Positions 1-8,754 of a DNA stretch of 62,045 nucleotides are shown in pieces. The notes beneath the pieces are model-generated. The model was not told the DNA's origin. It saw only the letters and a program-made list of their open reading frames with translations, and made no database searches. Source of the stretch: Halomonadaceae bacterium T82-2 (lineage in GTDB: Bacteria > Pseudomonadota > Gammaproteobacteria > Pseudomonadales > Halomonadaceae). How positions within the stretch are numbered: the first letter of the stretch is position 1; each line of letters begins with the position of its first letter. The translations under genes were made by a program, and so were the position numbers. The stretch is from positions 1 to 62,045 of the forward strand of contig LSBP01000016.1 in the NCBI GenBank assembly GCA_001577635.1. The letters are read 5' to 3'.

Positions 1-837
1 GAGCGCCGCGGGCAGCGGGAACACCGGGTTGATCGAGCTCATCTCGGCGTAGATCGGGATCGGCTCGGGGCGCGCCTGGGCGGTGGCGACCAGCGCCTGG
101 CCGCCGCGGCGCGAGCCGGTGAAGCCCACCGCCTTGATGCGCGGATCGGCGACCAGCGCCTGGCCGACCTCGATGTCGGCATCATAGAGCAGCGAGAACA
201 CGCCCTCGGGCAGGTGGCAGCGGGCCACCGCCTTCTGGATGGCCCGGCCCACCAGCTCGCTGGTACCCGGGTGGGCGGAGTGTGCCTTGACTACCACCGG
301 GCAGCCGGCGGCCAGCGCCGAGGCGGTGTCGCCGCCGGCCACCGAGAACGCCAGCGGGAAGTTGGAGGCGCCGAACACTGCCACCGGGCCCAGGGCGATG
401 TGGCGCTGGCGCAGGTCGGCCCGCGGCAGCGGCGCTCGTTCGGGCAGGGCCGGGTCGACGCGCACGTCGAGCCACTCGCCGGCGCGCACGACATTGGCGA
501 ACAGTCTGAGCTGCCCGCAGGTGCGGCCGCGCTCGCCCTCGATGCGCGGAATCGGCAGGCCCGACTCGTCGCTGGCGCGCTCGATCAGGCTATCGCCCAG
601 CGCCTCGATCTCCTCGGCGATGGTCTCGAGGAACACCGCGCGGTCCTCGAGCGACGTCTCGCGGTAGGCGTCGAACGCCGCGTCGGCGAGCTCGCAGGCC
701 CGCGCGACGTCGTCCGGGGTGCCGCCGGCATAGACCGGGTCCAGGCGCTGGTCGGACGCCGGATTGACGGCCTGGATCTCGCCGCGGGTGCCGCGCACGG
801 CCTGCTGGCCGATGAGTAGCTTGCCTTCCAGGGTCAT
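1..837 (-). CDS. 2-oxoglutarate semialdehyde dehydrogenase, N-terminal part (runs off the window edge)
   Basis: The first 279 residues of an aldehyde dehydrogenase read from an ATG at 837 with no stop before base 1. The N-terminus ([14 protein letters not shown]), [16 protein letters not shown] at the nucleotide-binding region and [13 protein letters not shown] match the NADP-dependent 2,5-dioxovalerate (alpha-ketoglutaric semialdehyde) dehydrogenase group, usually about 525 residues. It would oxidise the KdgD product to 2-oxoglutarate, the last step of the uronate/galactarate route encoded upstream at 1768-8498. The catalytic Cys lies outside the window. It follows the GntR regulator by 32 bases on the same strand. 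The family call is good; substrate specificity rests on context. Confidence 0.85.
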   Translation of the reverse strand, partial: MTLEGKLLIGQQAVRGTRGEIQAVNPASDQRLDPVYAGGTPDDVARACELADAAFDAYRETSLEDRAVFLETIAEEIEALGDSLIERASDESGLPIPRIEGERGRTCGQLRLFANVVRAGEWLDVRVDPALPERAPLPRADLRQRHIALGPVAVFGASNFPLAFSVAGGDTASALAAGCPVVVKAHSAHPGTSELVGRAIQKAVARCHLPEGVFSLLYDADIEVGQALVADPRIKAVGFTGSRRGGQALVATAQARPEPIPIYAEMSSINPVFPLPAAL

Positions 838-869
838 GAACCTCTCCCTTGTCGATGAAGAATGAAAAG

Positions 870-1604
870 TCATTGGCGATAGGACGCATAGTTGTCGCGG
901 GCCCGCGTCAGGTGATAGCGCATGGCCTCGCGGGCCGCCTCGACCCGCCGCGCGAGGATGGCGTCGAGGATCTCCGCATGTTCCTCGCCGACCCGTTCGA
1001 GATACAGGCGTGTGGCCTCGACATCCAGATCGACATCCAGCAGCTTGGCCCGCGGAATCGCCCCCTGATCGAACTGCTCATAGAACGTGGCGAAAGCTGG
1101 ATTGTGCGTGGCACGGGCGATCGCGAAATGAAAGGCGAAATCCTCCTCGCGGGCCTGGGTATTGTGCCGGCATGCCTGCAGAAACGCCTGGTGGGTCGCC
1201 TCGAGACGCTGCCGGTCGTCGGTATCATGACGGGCCGCCGCCAGGGCCGCCGCTTCCGTTTCCAGCGTCAGGCGCAGTTCCAGGATATGCAGGATGTCCT
1301 CGACGGTAGTCAGGCTGATGCGCTTGGCCGGCAAGGCCTCGAGCGGCGCCGCACGCAGCACCCGAGTACCGATGCCCCGGCGCGTCTCGACCAGCCCCAA
1401 CGACTTGAGGTGGGTGATCGCCTCGCGGACCACGGTGCGGCTGACCCCGAACATTTCGCACAGGGCATTCTCCGGCGGCAGCTTGTCGCCGACGGCGATG
1501 CGTTCCTCGCCGATTAGCCGCTCCAGCTGCTTCGAGACCTGCCCCGAAAGGCTGCCCGATTGCGAGACACGCGAGACACCGAGCTGATTCATTGCTTGTT
1601 CCAT
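870..1604 (-). CDS. GntR-family transcriptional regulator, FadR/FCD type
   Basis: This 244-residue protein has an N-terminal winged helix (roughly residues 20-85, with [20 protein letters not shown] as the recognition region) and a C-terminal all-helical FCD ligand-binding domain. FCD metal/ligand positions are visible: the Asp and His of [27 protein letters not shown] and [12 protein letters not shown] regulators of this type usually repress sugar-acid genes and are released by a pathway intermediate. It lies inside the uronate gene row, between udh and the semialdehyde dehydrogenase, so it is the likely local regulator. A candidate operator sits at 8555-8572. An alternative start at 1592 (MNQLGVS) cannot be excluded. 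Confidence 0.85.
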   Translation of the reverse strand: MEQAMNQLGVSRVSQSGSLSGQVSKQLERLIGEERIAVGDKLPPENALCEMFGVSRTVVREAITHLKSLGLVETRRGIGTRVLRAAPLEALPAKRISLTTVEDILHILELRLTLETEAAALAAARHDTDDRQRLEATHQAFLQACRHNTQAREEDFAFHFAIARATHNPAFATFYEQFDQGAIPRAKLLDVDLDVEATRLYLERVGEEHAEILDAILARRVEAAREAMRYHLTRARDNYASYRQ

Positions 1605-1767
1605 TGCCTGTACCGGATTCCAACCCCTGTCATCGACTCTGCCCGACCCGACCGGAACGATTTTCCCGAATGCACAGGTCCGACGCCCCAGTATCGCATG
1701 TCAGGAACCTCCGCTGTTTCCCGTCGCCCGGGATTCATCGGCGTTCCTGACTCGCTCCCCGGTTTCT

Positions 1768-2568
1768 TCAGGCATCATCGGGATGCCCCGCCGCGGCGAA
1801 CTTGCCGCCCTGATAGACGACGGTCGGGTCCTGCGGGTCCAGTCCGGTGTCCCGGGCCTCGACCTGCGCGCGCCAGGGCTCGGAGCTGTCCCGAGGGCGC
1901 CAGCCGAGGAAGCTCGACTTGCGGTTGTCCCACCACGTCTCGCTGTTGTCCGAGACCCCGTAGATCACCGTATTGCCCAGCTTCGGCGTCCAGAAGGCGC
2001 GCTGCAGCAGGGCCACAAAATCATCGACGCTCATCCAGGTGGCCATCATCCGCGTGTCCGCGGGCTCGGGGAAACAGGAGCCGATGCGCACGCTCAGTGT
2101 CTCGACGCCGAACTTGTCGAAATACAGGCTCGCCAGATCCTCGCCGAAGCACTTGGAAACCCCATACAGCGAGTCGGGCCGGTGCGGCACTTCGGTGTCG
2201 AGGGTCTGCGTGCGCGGGTAGAAACCGATGGCGTGATTGGAGCTGGCGAACACGATGCGGGGCCGGCCGGCGTGACGGGCCGCCTCGTAGAGGTTGTACG
2301 TACCGACGATGTTGGCCTGCAGGATGCTCGTCCAGGGCTTCTCGACGGACATCCCGCCCAGATGAATGATCGCCTCGCAGCCGTCGACCAGCGAGTGCAC
2401 GGCCGATGCCTCGGCCAGATCGCAGGTCACGACTTCCTCGTGCTCGCCGAGGGGTTCCACCTCGACGATATCGGACACCCTTACCCGCCTTGCCAGGCGA
2501 TGCAGGTGCGGACGGATGGCCTTGCCGACGCCGCCGGCGGCTCCCGTGACAAGAATTCGCTCGAGCAT
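1768..2568 (-). CDS. udh: Uronate dehydrogenase (NAD-dependent)
   Basis: This is a 266-residue short-chain dehydrogenase/epimerase-fold protein with the Rossmann motif TGAAGGVGKAI at the N-terminus. The catalytic YxxxK occurs as YGVSKCFGED, together with SSNHAIGFYPR and the family signature RIGSCFPEPADTRMMATW. Uronate dehydrogenases (EC 1.1.1.203) oxidise galacturonate or glucuronate to the aldaric acid lactone, the first step of the oxidative pathway. The start at 2568 is chosen because AAGGAGG lies just upstream; a longer reading from 2610 has no such support. It follows gli by 54 bases in the operon. Confidence 0.9.
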   Translation of the reverse strand: MLERILVTGAAGGVGKAIRPHLHRLARRVRVSDIVEVEPLGEHEEVVTCDLAEASAVHSLVDGCEAIIHLGGMSVEKPWTSILQANIVGTYNLYEAARHAGRPRIVFASSNHAIGFYPRTQTLDTEVPHRPDSLYGVSKCFGEDLASLYFDKFGVETLSVRIGSCFPEPADTRMMATWMSVDDFVALLQRAFWTPKLGNTVIYGVSDNSETWWDNRKSSFLGWRPRDSSEPWRAQVEARDTGLDPQDPTVVYQGGKFAAAGHPDDA

Positions 2569-2622
2569 GTTTCCTCCTTGCAACTCGGTCAGGAAAGTGG
2601 CCGGCACCAACCGGCCGCCAGA

Positions 2623-3486
2623 TCATTCAAAGCCGTACAGTGCCGCCGGATTATCGACCAGGATCCGCTGCCGAGCCTCGGCATCGGCCCAGTCCAGCAG
2701 CACATCCAGCTGTTCGGCATCATCGGGATAATCGGCACGGGATACCCCGACGTGCGGCCAGTTGCTGCCCCAGATCACCCGTTCGGGTGCGTGGCGAATG
2801 ATCCGGCGGGCAATGGCGCCCACATCGGCGTAATCGGGGCCGCCCGTGACGCTCGCCTCGTAGCCGCCGCAGATCTTGAACCAGGCATTGCCGCGATCCA
2901 GCAGCCGAACGATGGCGTCGACACGGTAGTCGTCGGCGGGGACCGGTGGCATGAACTTGCCGATGTGATCGATGATGTAGTCGCCCTCGAGACGCTCGAG
3001 GCCGTCCAGGTACGCCTCCAGGTGACGGCCGTTGAACTGCACCATCAGGTGCCAGCCGAAGGGCCGGATAAGCCGCTCGACGGCGGGCATGTCGGCATGG
3101 GTGACGGCGCCGCCGGGCAGGTTCATGATGCGCGCACCGCGTACGCCTCTGGCGTGCCAGTCATCCAGCTGGGTCGACGTGGTCTCGGGCGAGACCGCCG
3201 CCACACCGCGGGCCGAATCGCCCAACCGGTCGAGCGAGTCCAGCAGGGCACCATTGTCGCGCTGATAGGCATTGGACTGGGTCACCACCACCCGTTCGAG
3301 TCCCAGACGGCGCTGAACCCGCCGATAGTCATCGACGGTACCCAGCTCGGCGATTCCGGGCCCGCCGGGCTGAGGCGCAAATCCCGGCGGATAGAGATGG
3401 ATATGGCAATCAGTCGCCCCGGCCGGCGTATTCAGCCTGGGCGGCGACCCGTCCAGGGGCCGGGTATTGGCGGGAATCTCGATCAC
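2623..3486 (-). CDS. gli: D-galactarolactone isomerase (amidohydrolase family)
   Basis: A 287-residue amidohydrolase-superfamily protein. The HxH metal motif is in TDCHIHLYPPG, another conserved His in IIDHIGKFMPP, and WGSNWPHVG lies near the C-terminus. It resembles the 2-pyrone-4,6-dicarboxylate hydrolase-like group that contains galactarolactone isomerase (EC 5.4.1.4), which interconverts the 1,5- and 1,4-lactones made by Udh. Adjacency to gci and udh supports that function over PDC hydrolase. The start is GTG at 3486, only two bases after the gci stop; AAGGAGG in the gci tail is well spaced for it. In some frames the ORF runs on antisense through gci, which is artefactual. Confidence 0.85.
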   Translation of the reverse strand: MIEIPANTRPLDGSPPRLNTPAGATDCHIHLYPPGFAPQPGGPGIAELGTVDDYRRVQRRLGLERVVVTQSNAYQRDNGALLDSLDRLGDSARGVAAVSPETTSTQLDDWHARGVRGARIMNLPGGAVTHADMPAVERLIRPFGWHLMVQFNGRHLEAYLDGLERLEGDYIIDHIGKFMPPVPADDYRVDAIVRLLDRGNAWFKICGGYEASVTGGPDYADVGAIARRIIRHAPERVIWGSNWPHVGVSRADYPDDAEQLDVLLDWADAEARQRILVDNPAALYGFE

Positions 3487-3488
3487 CG

Positions 3489-4625
3489 TCAGGCCTCCTT
3501 CAGCGCATACTGACGCAGCGCATCGCGGTTGACCTCGATGCCCAGCCCCGGGCCGTCGGGAATCGTGACCACACCCTTGACATGCTCGATGGGCGAGGTC
3601 ACCACCGCCTGACGGAAGGGGTTGCGGGTACGATCGAATTCCAGAATCGGCTCGATGGGCCGGCGCCGCGGCGGGTTGGGAGGCAATGCCGCCATGAACT
3701 GGAGACCCGCCGCAATGGCCACCGCCGTACCCCAGACGTGCGGTACCAGCCGCACGCCGTGCATGGCGGCCATGTCGACGACACGCCGGCTCTCGGAAAA
3801 CCCGCCGACGCCGCAGACATCCGGCTGGACGATATCCACCGCCCGGGCGGCCAGCGGCTCCTGCATGGCATAGCGGCCATGCCAGTTCTCGCCGCTGGCC
3901 ACCGGGATCGGCTGCCCCTGACGCACGGCGCGGTAGGTGTCGATCTGCTCGGGCAGCACCGGCTCCTCGAACCAGTCGACGCCGAGCTCGGCCGCACGCC
4001 GCCCCACCTCCAGCGCCTCGAGCAGGTCGTAGCCGTGATTGGCGTCGATCATCAGACGGCACTCGGGACCGATCGCCTCGCGGGCGGCGGCGATGACCGC
4101 CATATCTGCCTCGACCCCGAAGCCGATCTTGATCTTGACGCCATGGAAGCCTTCCCGGACATAGCCAGCCACCTCCTCGGCGACGTCCTGCACGCGATCG
4201 ACGCCATCGCGACGAAACGAACCGGTGGCATAGGCACGCACACTCTCCCGGAAGCGTCCGCCCAGCAGCTCCGAGACCGACGCCCCGTAGTGCTTGCCCT
4301 TGATATCCCACAGGGCGACGTCGATGCCGCTCAGCGCGGTTACAGTCAGCCCGCGCTGGCCCTGGTCGCGCAGCCGGTTGTAGAGCTCGAGCCACAGCTT
4401 CTCGGTCTCGAGCGGATTGCGGCCGATCAGGCCGGCCGCGTAAGTCGCAACGATCGCGGCGTTGGCCTTCGCCGGCCCCAGGCACTCGCCCCAGCCGACG
4501 GTACCGTCCTCGCAGACGATCTCGACGAGGCAGTGCTGGCGACGCTCGAAGCGCATCGAGGCGCTCTCGAAGGCCTGATCGAGCTTGTAGTCGAGGATAT
4601 GCGTGTTTACGGCGGCAATTTTCAT
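3489..4625 (-). CDS. gci: D-galactarolactone cycloisomerase (enolase superfamily)
   Basis: This 378-residue protein belongs to the mandelate racemase/muconate lactonizing subgroup. KIKIGFG supplies the catalytic KxK, and metal ligands are seen at LMIDANHGY, WFEEPVLPEQ and ASGENWHGR, with the late His in VPHVWGT. It closely resembles, from memory, the Agrobacterium Gci protein along its whole length (for example FESASMRFERR, DQGQRGLTVTALSGIDVALW). It opens galactaro-1,4-lactone to 3-deoxy-2-keto-hexarate (EC 5.5.1.27). The start at MKIAAV (4625) matches the family; seven upstream residues of the open frame are probably untranslated. It overlaps no neighbour and is tightly coupled to gli. Confidence 0.92.
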   Translation of the reverse strand: MKIAAVNTHILDYKLDQAFESASMRFERRQHCLVEIVCEDGTVGWGECLGPAKANAAIVATYAAGLIGRNPLETEKLWLELYNRLRDQGQRGLTVTALSGIDVALWDIKGKHYGASVSELLGGRFRESVRAYATGSFRRDGVDRVQDVAEEVAGYVREGFHGVKIKIGFGVEADMAVIAAAREAIGPECRLMIDANHGYDLLEALEVGRRAAELGVDWFEEPVLPEQIDTYRAVRQGQPIPVASGENWHGRYAMQEPLAARAVDIVQPDVCGVGGFSESRRVVDMAAMHGVRLVPHVWGTAVAIAAGLQFMAALPPNPPRRRPIEPILEFDRTRNPFRQAVVTSPIEHVKGVVTIPDGPGLGIEVNRDALRQYALKEA

Positions 4626-4656
4626 GGCACTCGAATTCCTGGTCATGAGTTACGGA

Positions 4657-5937
4657 TCAGCTCAGCATGTCGGGTAGCGTGAGGGAGATCGCCGGGATAT
4701 AGGTCACCAGCATCAGGACGGCGAACAGGGCCAGATAGAAGGGCCAGATCGTCTTGACCGCGTGCTCGATCTTGACCTTGCCGATCACGCTGCCCACGAA
4801 CAGGCAGGAACCGACCGGCGGGGTACACAGCCCCAGCCCCAGATTGATCATCATGATGATCCCGAACTGGATGGGGTCCATGCCGAACTGCTCGGCGACC
4901 GGCAGGAAGATCGGCGTGCAGATCAGGATCAGCGCTGCCATGTCCATGATCATGCCCAGCCCCAGCAGCAGCAGATTGAGCAGCAGCAGGATCACGTAGG
5001 GATTGTCGGAAATCTTCAGCAGCGTTTCGCTGAGCAGCTCCGGCACGCTGTACAGGGCCAGCAGATAGGAAAACGCCGAGGCGCAGCCCACCAGGATCAT
5101 CACCAGCGACGTCGTGCGCACCGCCTGATAGACCGCCTGCTTGAACGGCTCCCAGCGCAGTTCCCGATAGACCAGGCCGGTAATCACGATCGCGTAGATC
5201 GCCCCGAAGGCCCCGGACTCGGTCACGGTGAGAATGCCCGAGAGTACGCCGCCAACGATGATCACCGCGGTCAGCAGGCCCGGCAATGCGGCCGCAAAGC
5301 TGATGATCAGCGCCCGCCAACCCGGAAACGTTTCCCCCGAATAGCCCCGCTTGACCGCCACCACATAGGCGGCCACCGCCAGAGCCAGACACATCAGCAC
5401 ACCCGGCACGATGCCCGCAATGAACAGCTTGGTGACCGAGATCCCGCCCCCGGCGGCCACCGCATAGAGGATCATGTTGTGACTGGGCGGAATAACCACG
5501 CCGGCGATCGACGAGGTGACCGTCACGTTGACCGCATAGTCGCCGTCATAGCCCTTTTCCTTCATGACCGGAATCAGGATCGAACCCAGCGCCGAGGTAT
5601 CGGCAACCGCCGAGCCGGAGATACCCCCGAACAGCATCGAGGAGGTGACGTTGACCAGGCCGAGCCCGCCACGGACGCGCCCCACCGCCGCCGATGCCAG
5701 ACGCACCAGACGCGTGGAGATACCGCCATGGAGCATCAGCTCCCCGGCGAAGATGAAGAAGGGAATGGCCAGCAGCGAAAAGACCGAGATCCCGGAAAGA
5801 ATGCGCTGAAAGCCGACGAACAGGGGCAAGCCTTCGTGGATGAAGGTGACCACCGCCGCCAGTCCCACGGCAAAGGCTACGGGTGCACCGACGATCAACC
5901 CCAGAAAGAACACGCCGAAAAGAATTATCAGGCCCAT
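4657..5937 (-). CDS. dctM: TRAP transporter large permease (DctM type)
   Basis: A 426-residue hydrophobic protein with about twelve predicted membrane segments. It carries TRAP-L signatures such as GGISGSAVADTSALGSILIPVM and IPPSHNMILYAVAAGGGIS. It forms the ion-driven translocation subunit with DctQ and receives substrate from DctP. The start at 5937 has AGGAAGTG upstream, four bases after the dctQ stop. Its place between uptake and uronate genes makes uronates or aldarates the likely cargo; this is inferred from context only. Confidence 0.92.
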   Translation of the reverse strand: MGLIILFGVFFLGLIVGAPVAFAVGLAAVVTFIHEGLPLFVGFQRILSGISVFSLLAIPFFIFAGELMLHGGISTRLVRLASAAVGRVRGGLGLVNVTSSMLFGGISGSAVADTSALGSILIPVMKEKGYDGDYAVNVTVTSSIAGVVIPPSHNMILYAVAAGGGISVTKLFIAGIVPGVLMCLALAVAAYVVAVKRGYSGETFPGWRALIISFAAALPGLLTAVIIVGGVLSGILTVTESGAFGAIYAIVITGLVYRELRWEPFKQAVYQAVRTTSLVMILVGCASAFSYLLALYSVPELLSETLLKISDNPYVILLLLNLLLLGLGMIMDMAALILICTPIFLPVAEQFGMDPIQFGIIMMINLGLGLCTPPVGSCLFVGSVIGKVKIEHAVKTIWPFYLALFAVLMLVTYIPAISLTLPDMLS

Positions 5938-5941
5938 GATG

Positions 5942-6478
5942 TCACTTCCTCCCGTGCTGCATGAGACGCTGGACGATGCTGGTGCCGGAAAAAAGCACCA
6001 TCAGGGCCCCACAAATCGCCAGCGGTGCCGCACGCCAGCTTTCGGACAAACCGATCATGGGGATCGGGCGGCCGATGTTGTCCATGACCAGGATCCCGCC
6101 CTGCCAGGCCATGAAGGCGCCGAAGGTGATCACGAAGAGATCGGCGACATAGCGCATGATGTCGCGAGGTACGGCCGGCAGGCCTTCGCGGACGAAATCG
6201 ATGCTCAGGTGGGTATTCTTGCGTACGCCGGCGGCCGCCCCCAGGCAGGTGACATAGACGACGATCAACAGTGAGGACTGCTCCACCCATGTCGGCGTGT
6301 CGTTGAGAACGTAGCGGCCGAAAACCAGCCAGCCGAATGTAATGATCAAGAAAACCAGCAATACGCCCGAGACCATGATGCATAGATGGGCGATGCCATC
6401 CAGGAAATTGTCGAATGCCGACTGTGGCGTAGACGATTCCTCGCTCGGGTCACTCAATTGGTCGGAGTATGAGCTCAC
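5942..6478 (-). CDS. dctQ: TRAP transporter small permease (DctQ type)
   Basis: A 178-residue membrane protein with four hydrophobic segments and the DctQ hallmark of conserved polar/Trp residues (FGWLVFGRYVLNDTPTWVEQ). It partners DctM in the membrane. I chose the GTG at 6478 because AGAGGA lies about nine bases upstream. The longer frame begins at a TTG with no ribosome site and sits within the hairpin region. The N-terminal 35 residues (acidic, Ser-rich) precede the first membrane helix. Confidence 0.88.
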   Translation of the reverse strand: MSSYSDQLSDPSEESSTPQSAFDNFLDGIAHLCIMVSGVLLVFLIITFGWLVFGRYVLNDTPTWVEQSSLLIVVYVTCLGAAAGVRKNTHLSIDFVREGLPAVPRDIMRYVADLFVITFGAFMAWQGGILVMDNIGRPIPMIGLSESWRAAPLAICGALMVLFSGTSIVQRLMQHGRK

Positions 6479-6498
6479 GATATCCAATCCTCTCAAGA

Positions 6499-6526
6499 CG
6501 CCCCGGGCCAGGTTGTGCCCGGGGCG
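6499..6526 (-). terminator. Intercistronic hairpin between dctP and dctQ
   Basis: A perfect 10-bp GC stem (CGCCCCGGGC with its complement at 6517-6526) closes an eight-base loop. No strong U-tract follows on the minus strand. Such hairpins after binding-protein genes usually act as partial terminators or 3' stabilisers that raise DctP over the membrane subunits; that role is inferred. Confidence 0.6.
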
Positions 6527-6544
6527 CTTCGTGGGACTAACAGA

Positions 6545-7549
6545 TCACTTCTGCGCGGCTTGAATGTCCGTCACCAGCGATTCCAAATCCGGATTCTGCT
6601 TGATGAATTCATCGTAGATCGGCTGCATCTTGGCCTGGAACGCCGACTTGTCGTTCACCTTGTTGATCTTCACGCCGGAATCGAGAACCTTCTGCTTGCT
6701 CTTCTCGACACGCTTCTGCCACAGCTGACGCTGCTCCTTGGCGGCGTTCTCGGCAGCCTCACGTACGACCTTCTGGTCTTCGGCGGAAAGATCCTCCCAG
6801 CTGGACTTGGCGATGCACAGACACTCGGGCAGGATCAGGTGCTCGGTCAGCGAGTAGTACTTCGCCACCTCATAGTGGCCGCTGGACTCGTACGACGGGT
6901 AGTTGTTCTCGGCACCATCGATGACGCCGGTCTTGAGCGCCTGGTAGACGTCGCCATAGGGCATGGGCGTGGCGTTGCCGCCGAGCTCGTCGATCATCTG
7001 GACGTACAGGTCGTTGTTCATGACGCGGACCTTGAGCCCCTTGACGTCATCGGGCGTCTTCACCGGGTGATCGGTGTTGTAGAGGCTGCGGGCCCCGGAG
7101 CCGAACCAGGACAACGCGATCAGGTTTTTCTCGGCCAGCGCATCCGCGAAGCGATCACCGATCTCCCCGTCCATGATCCGGTACATGTCGTCCGGGCTCT
7201 TGAAGATGAATGGCAGCGAGAGCACGTTGGTGGCCGGCACGATCGGGCCCATCGGCCCCATGTTGAAGTTGGCGAAGTCCAGGGCGCCGTTGCGGGTCTG
7301 CTCGATGGCATCGGGCTGATCGCCGAGCACCGCATTGTTGTAGACCTTGGGCTCGATCCGGCCGTCGGTCTTCTTGGCGACTTCCTTGGCAAAGTCCTCC
7401 AGCGCAACGCTGTTCGGATAGCCCGGCGGATGAATGTTCCAGCCGCGCCATTGTTCCGCCTGGACTGGCGAGGCCATCAGAACCATCGCACCGCCCAGTG
7501 CAGCGAGAGAAAGCGTGCCCTTCATCTTGAGATTGTTGTGAATCGGCAT
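6545..7549 (-). CDS. dctP: TRAP transporter substrate-binding protein (DctP family)
   Basis: A 334-residue secreted binding protein with a signal peptide of about 31 residues (KMKGTLSLAALGGAMVLMASPVQA, cleaved after VQA). The family Arg region LKVRVMNNDLYVQMIDELG and GVIDGAENNYPSY are present. It captures the substrate in the periplasm for DctQM. The start at 7549 has AGGAG eight bases upstream. Family members beside uronate genes bind glucuronate or galacturonate; the ligand here is inferred from its neighbours. Confidence 0.92.
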   Translation of the reverse strand: MPIHNNLKMKGTLSLAALGGAMVLMASPVQAEQWRGWNIHPPGYPNSVALEDFAKEVAKKTDGRIEPKVYNNAVLGDQPDAIEQTRNGALDFANFNMGPMGPIVPATNVLSLPFIFKSPDDMYRIMDGEIGDRFADALAEKNLIALSWFGSGARSLYNTDHPVKTPDDVKGLKVRVMNNDLYVQMIDELGGNATPMPYGDVYQALKTGVIDGAENNYPSYESSGHYEVAKYYSLTEHLILPECLCIAKSSWEDLSAEDQKVVREAAENAAKEQRQLWQKRVEKSKQKVLDSGVKINKVNDKSAFQAKMQPIYDEFIKQNPDLESLVTDIQAAQK

Positions 7550-7580
7550 GTCATGACTCCTGTGGAAATGGACATTGTCG

Positions 7581-8498
7581 TTATTGCTGCCTGGCGATAT
7601 TCACCAGATCTTCGAGTTGCTTGCTTTCTTCCCGGGTCGGCATCACCAGCGGCGCACGAACACTGCCGGCGGATCTGCCGATGATGGTGGCTCCCTCCTT
7701 GATCAGACTGACCGCATAGCCTTTCCGACGGTCACGCAGGTTGACGAAAGGAATAAAAAAATCGTTGGTGAGCCTCTTTACTGTGGCGGAATCGCCCTGG
7801 CGCAACGCCCGATAGAACGTGACCGCCAGCTCCGGCACGAAGTTGAACACCGCCGACGAATAGGTATTCACCCCGATCGACAGGTAAGCCTCGGCGAAGA
7901 TCTCGGCGGTCGGCACACCGCCGACATAGACCAGCCGATCGCCGACCGTCTTGACGATCTTGTTGAGCAGCTGCATGTCGCCCTTGCCATCCTTCAGCCC
8001 GATCAGGTTCGGGCAGGCATCGGCCAGCTGCTGAACCGCTTCGGCCTCGAGCACACCATTGCCGCGGTTGTAGTAGATGACGTTGATCGAGGTCGAATCG
8101 CAGATTCGACGCGCGTACTCCACCAGGCCGTCCTGCGGACACTCGGTCAGATACGGCGGCATCAGCAGGATGCCATCCGCTCCGGCCTCTTCCGCCGCTT
8201 TCGCATAGGCCTGTCCCACGCCGACACTAAGACCGGCACTGGCGATGACCGGCAGCTTGCCCCCCACCGTCTCCACGGCGACGGTGACGATCTCGCGGAA
8301 CTCGTCGAGCGTCAGGTTGAAGAATTCCCCGGTCCCGCCGGCAACGAACACCGCCGACACCTCATGACTGACGAACCATTCCAGCCGCTGACGGTAGCTG
8401 TCGCGATCGAAATGCCCCTGCTCGTCGAAATCCGTCACGGGAAAGGAAAGCAGGCCATCGCCGACCGCCTGAATGACTGCGTCTCTGGAAAAATTCAC
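7581..8498 (-). CDS. kdgD: 5-dehydro-4-deoxyglucarate dehydratase
   Basis: A 305-residue (beta/alpha)8 aldolase-fold protein of the DapA superfamily. It has GGTGEFFNLTLDEF near the N-terminus, the conserved Tyr in VIYYNRGNGV and the Schiff-base Lys in LIGLKDGKGD. KdgD (EC 4.2.1.41) dehydrates and decarboxylates 5-keto-4-deoxyglucarate to 2-oxoglutarate semialdehyde, linking Gci to the dehydrogenase at 1-837. The start is GTG at 8498 with AGAGGG upstream; a 21-residue longer frame is basic and lacks a ribosome site. It is the first gene of the operon. Confidence 0.92.
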   Translation of the reverse strand: MNFSRDAVIQAVGDGLLSFPVTDFDEQGHFDRDSYRQRLEWFVSHEVSAVFVAGGTGEFFNLTLDEFREIVTVAVETVGGKLPVIASAGLSVGVGQAYAKAAEEAGADGILLMPPYLTECPQDGLVEYARRICDSTSINVIYYNRGNGVLEAEAVQQLADACPNLIGLKDGKGDMQLLNKIVKTVGDRLVYVGGVPTAEIFAEAYLSIGVNTYSSAVFNFVPELAVTFYRALRQGDSATVKRLTNDFFIPFVNLRDRRKGYAVSLIKEGATIIGRSAGSVRAPLVMPTREESKQLEDLVNIARQQ

Positions 8499-8554
8499 GG
8501 ATTGTCCCTCTTGCCCGACTCGTTGAAGGCGGCGTGACACGATGATCCGCCGAC

Positions 8555-8572
8555 TTGTCATACATCATACAA
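8555..8572. promoter_or_regulatory. Candidate GntR operator over the kdgD transcription start
   Basis: The 18-bp site has TTGT and ACAA arms ten bases apart (TTGTCATACATCATACAA). A second copy of the half-site TTGTCATAC lies inverted at 8598-8606. The site covers the expected start point of the promoter at 8578-8606. TTGT/ACAA arms are common in FadR-family operators; the link to the regulator at 870-1604 is inferred. Confidence 0.5.
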
Positions 8573-8577
8573 CTGCA

Positions 8578-8606
8578 AATCTAGAAGCCACTCAGCTGTA
8601 TGACAA
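8578..8606 (-). promoter_or_regulatory. Predicted sigma-70 promoter of the uronate operon
   Basis: Reading the minus strand, TTGTCA (8601-8606) is followed after exactly 17 bases by TAGATT (8578-8583). The match to consensus is five of six and four of six. The position is about 80 bases upstream of kdgD. Confidence 0.5.
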
Positions 8607-8624
8607 CATCGACCATGGTCGATG
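8607..8624. promoter_or_regulatory. Perfect 18-bp palindrome abutting the -35 element
   Basis: CATCGACCATGGTCGATG is fully self-complementary and ends one base before the predicted -35 hexamer. Its position suits an activator site for the kdgD operon. No protein can be assigned from sequence alone. Confidence 0.45.
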
Positions 8625-8754
8625 CAACGAAGGGTTAACGCCGAGCGAAAAAGGGCCAGCCACGCTCCATGGCGGCGGGAACAGCGCTGGACGAGGTGCG
8701 TTCACGACGGTCACGTCACCGCGCTAACGACGGCCGTCCGGTATCTCGCAAGCC

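Noticed and set aside
2623-4485. A single 620-codon minus-strand open frame across gli and gci
   Set aside because: Only its C-terminal half is gli; the upstream half is an out-of-frame reading of gci with Arg/Gly-rich, non-family sequence. The GTG with AAGGAGG at 3486 is the true start.
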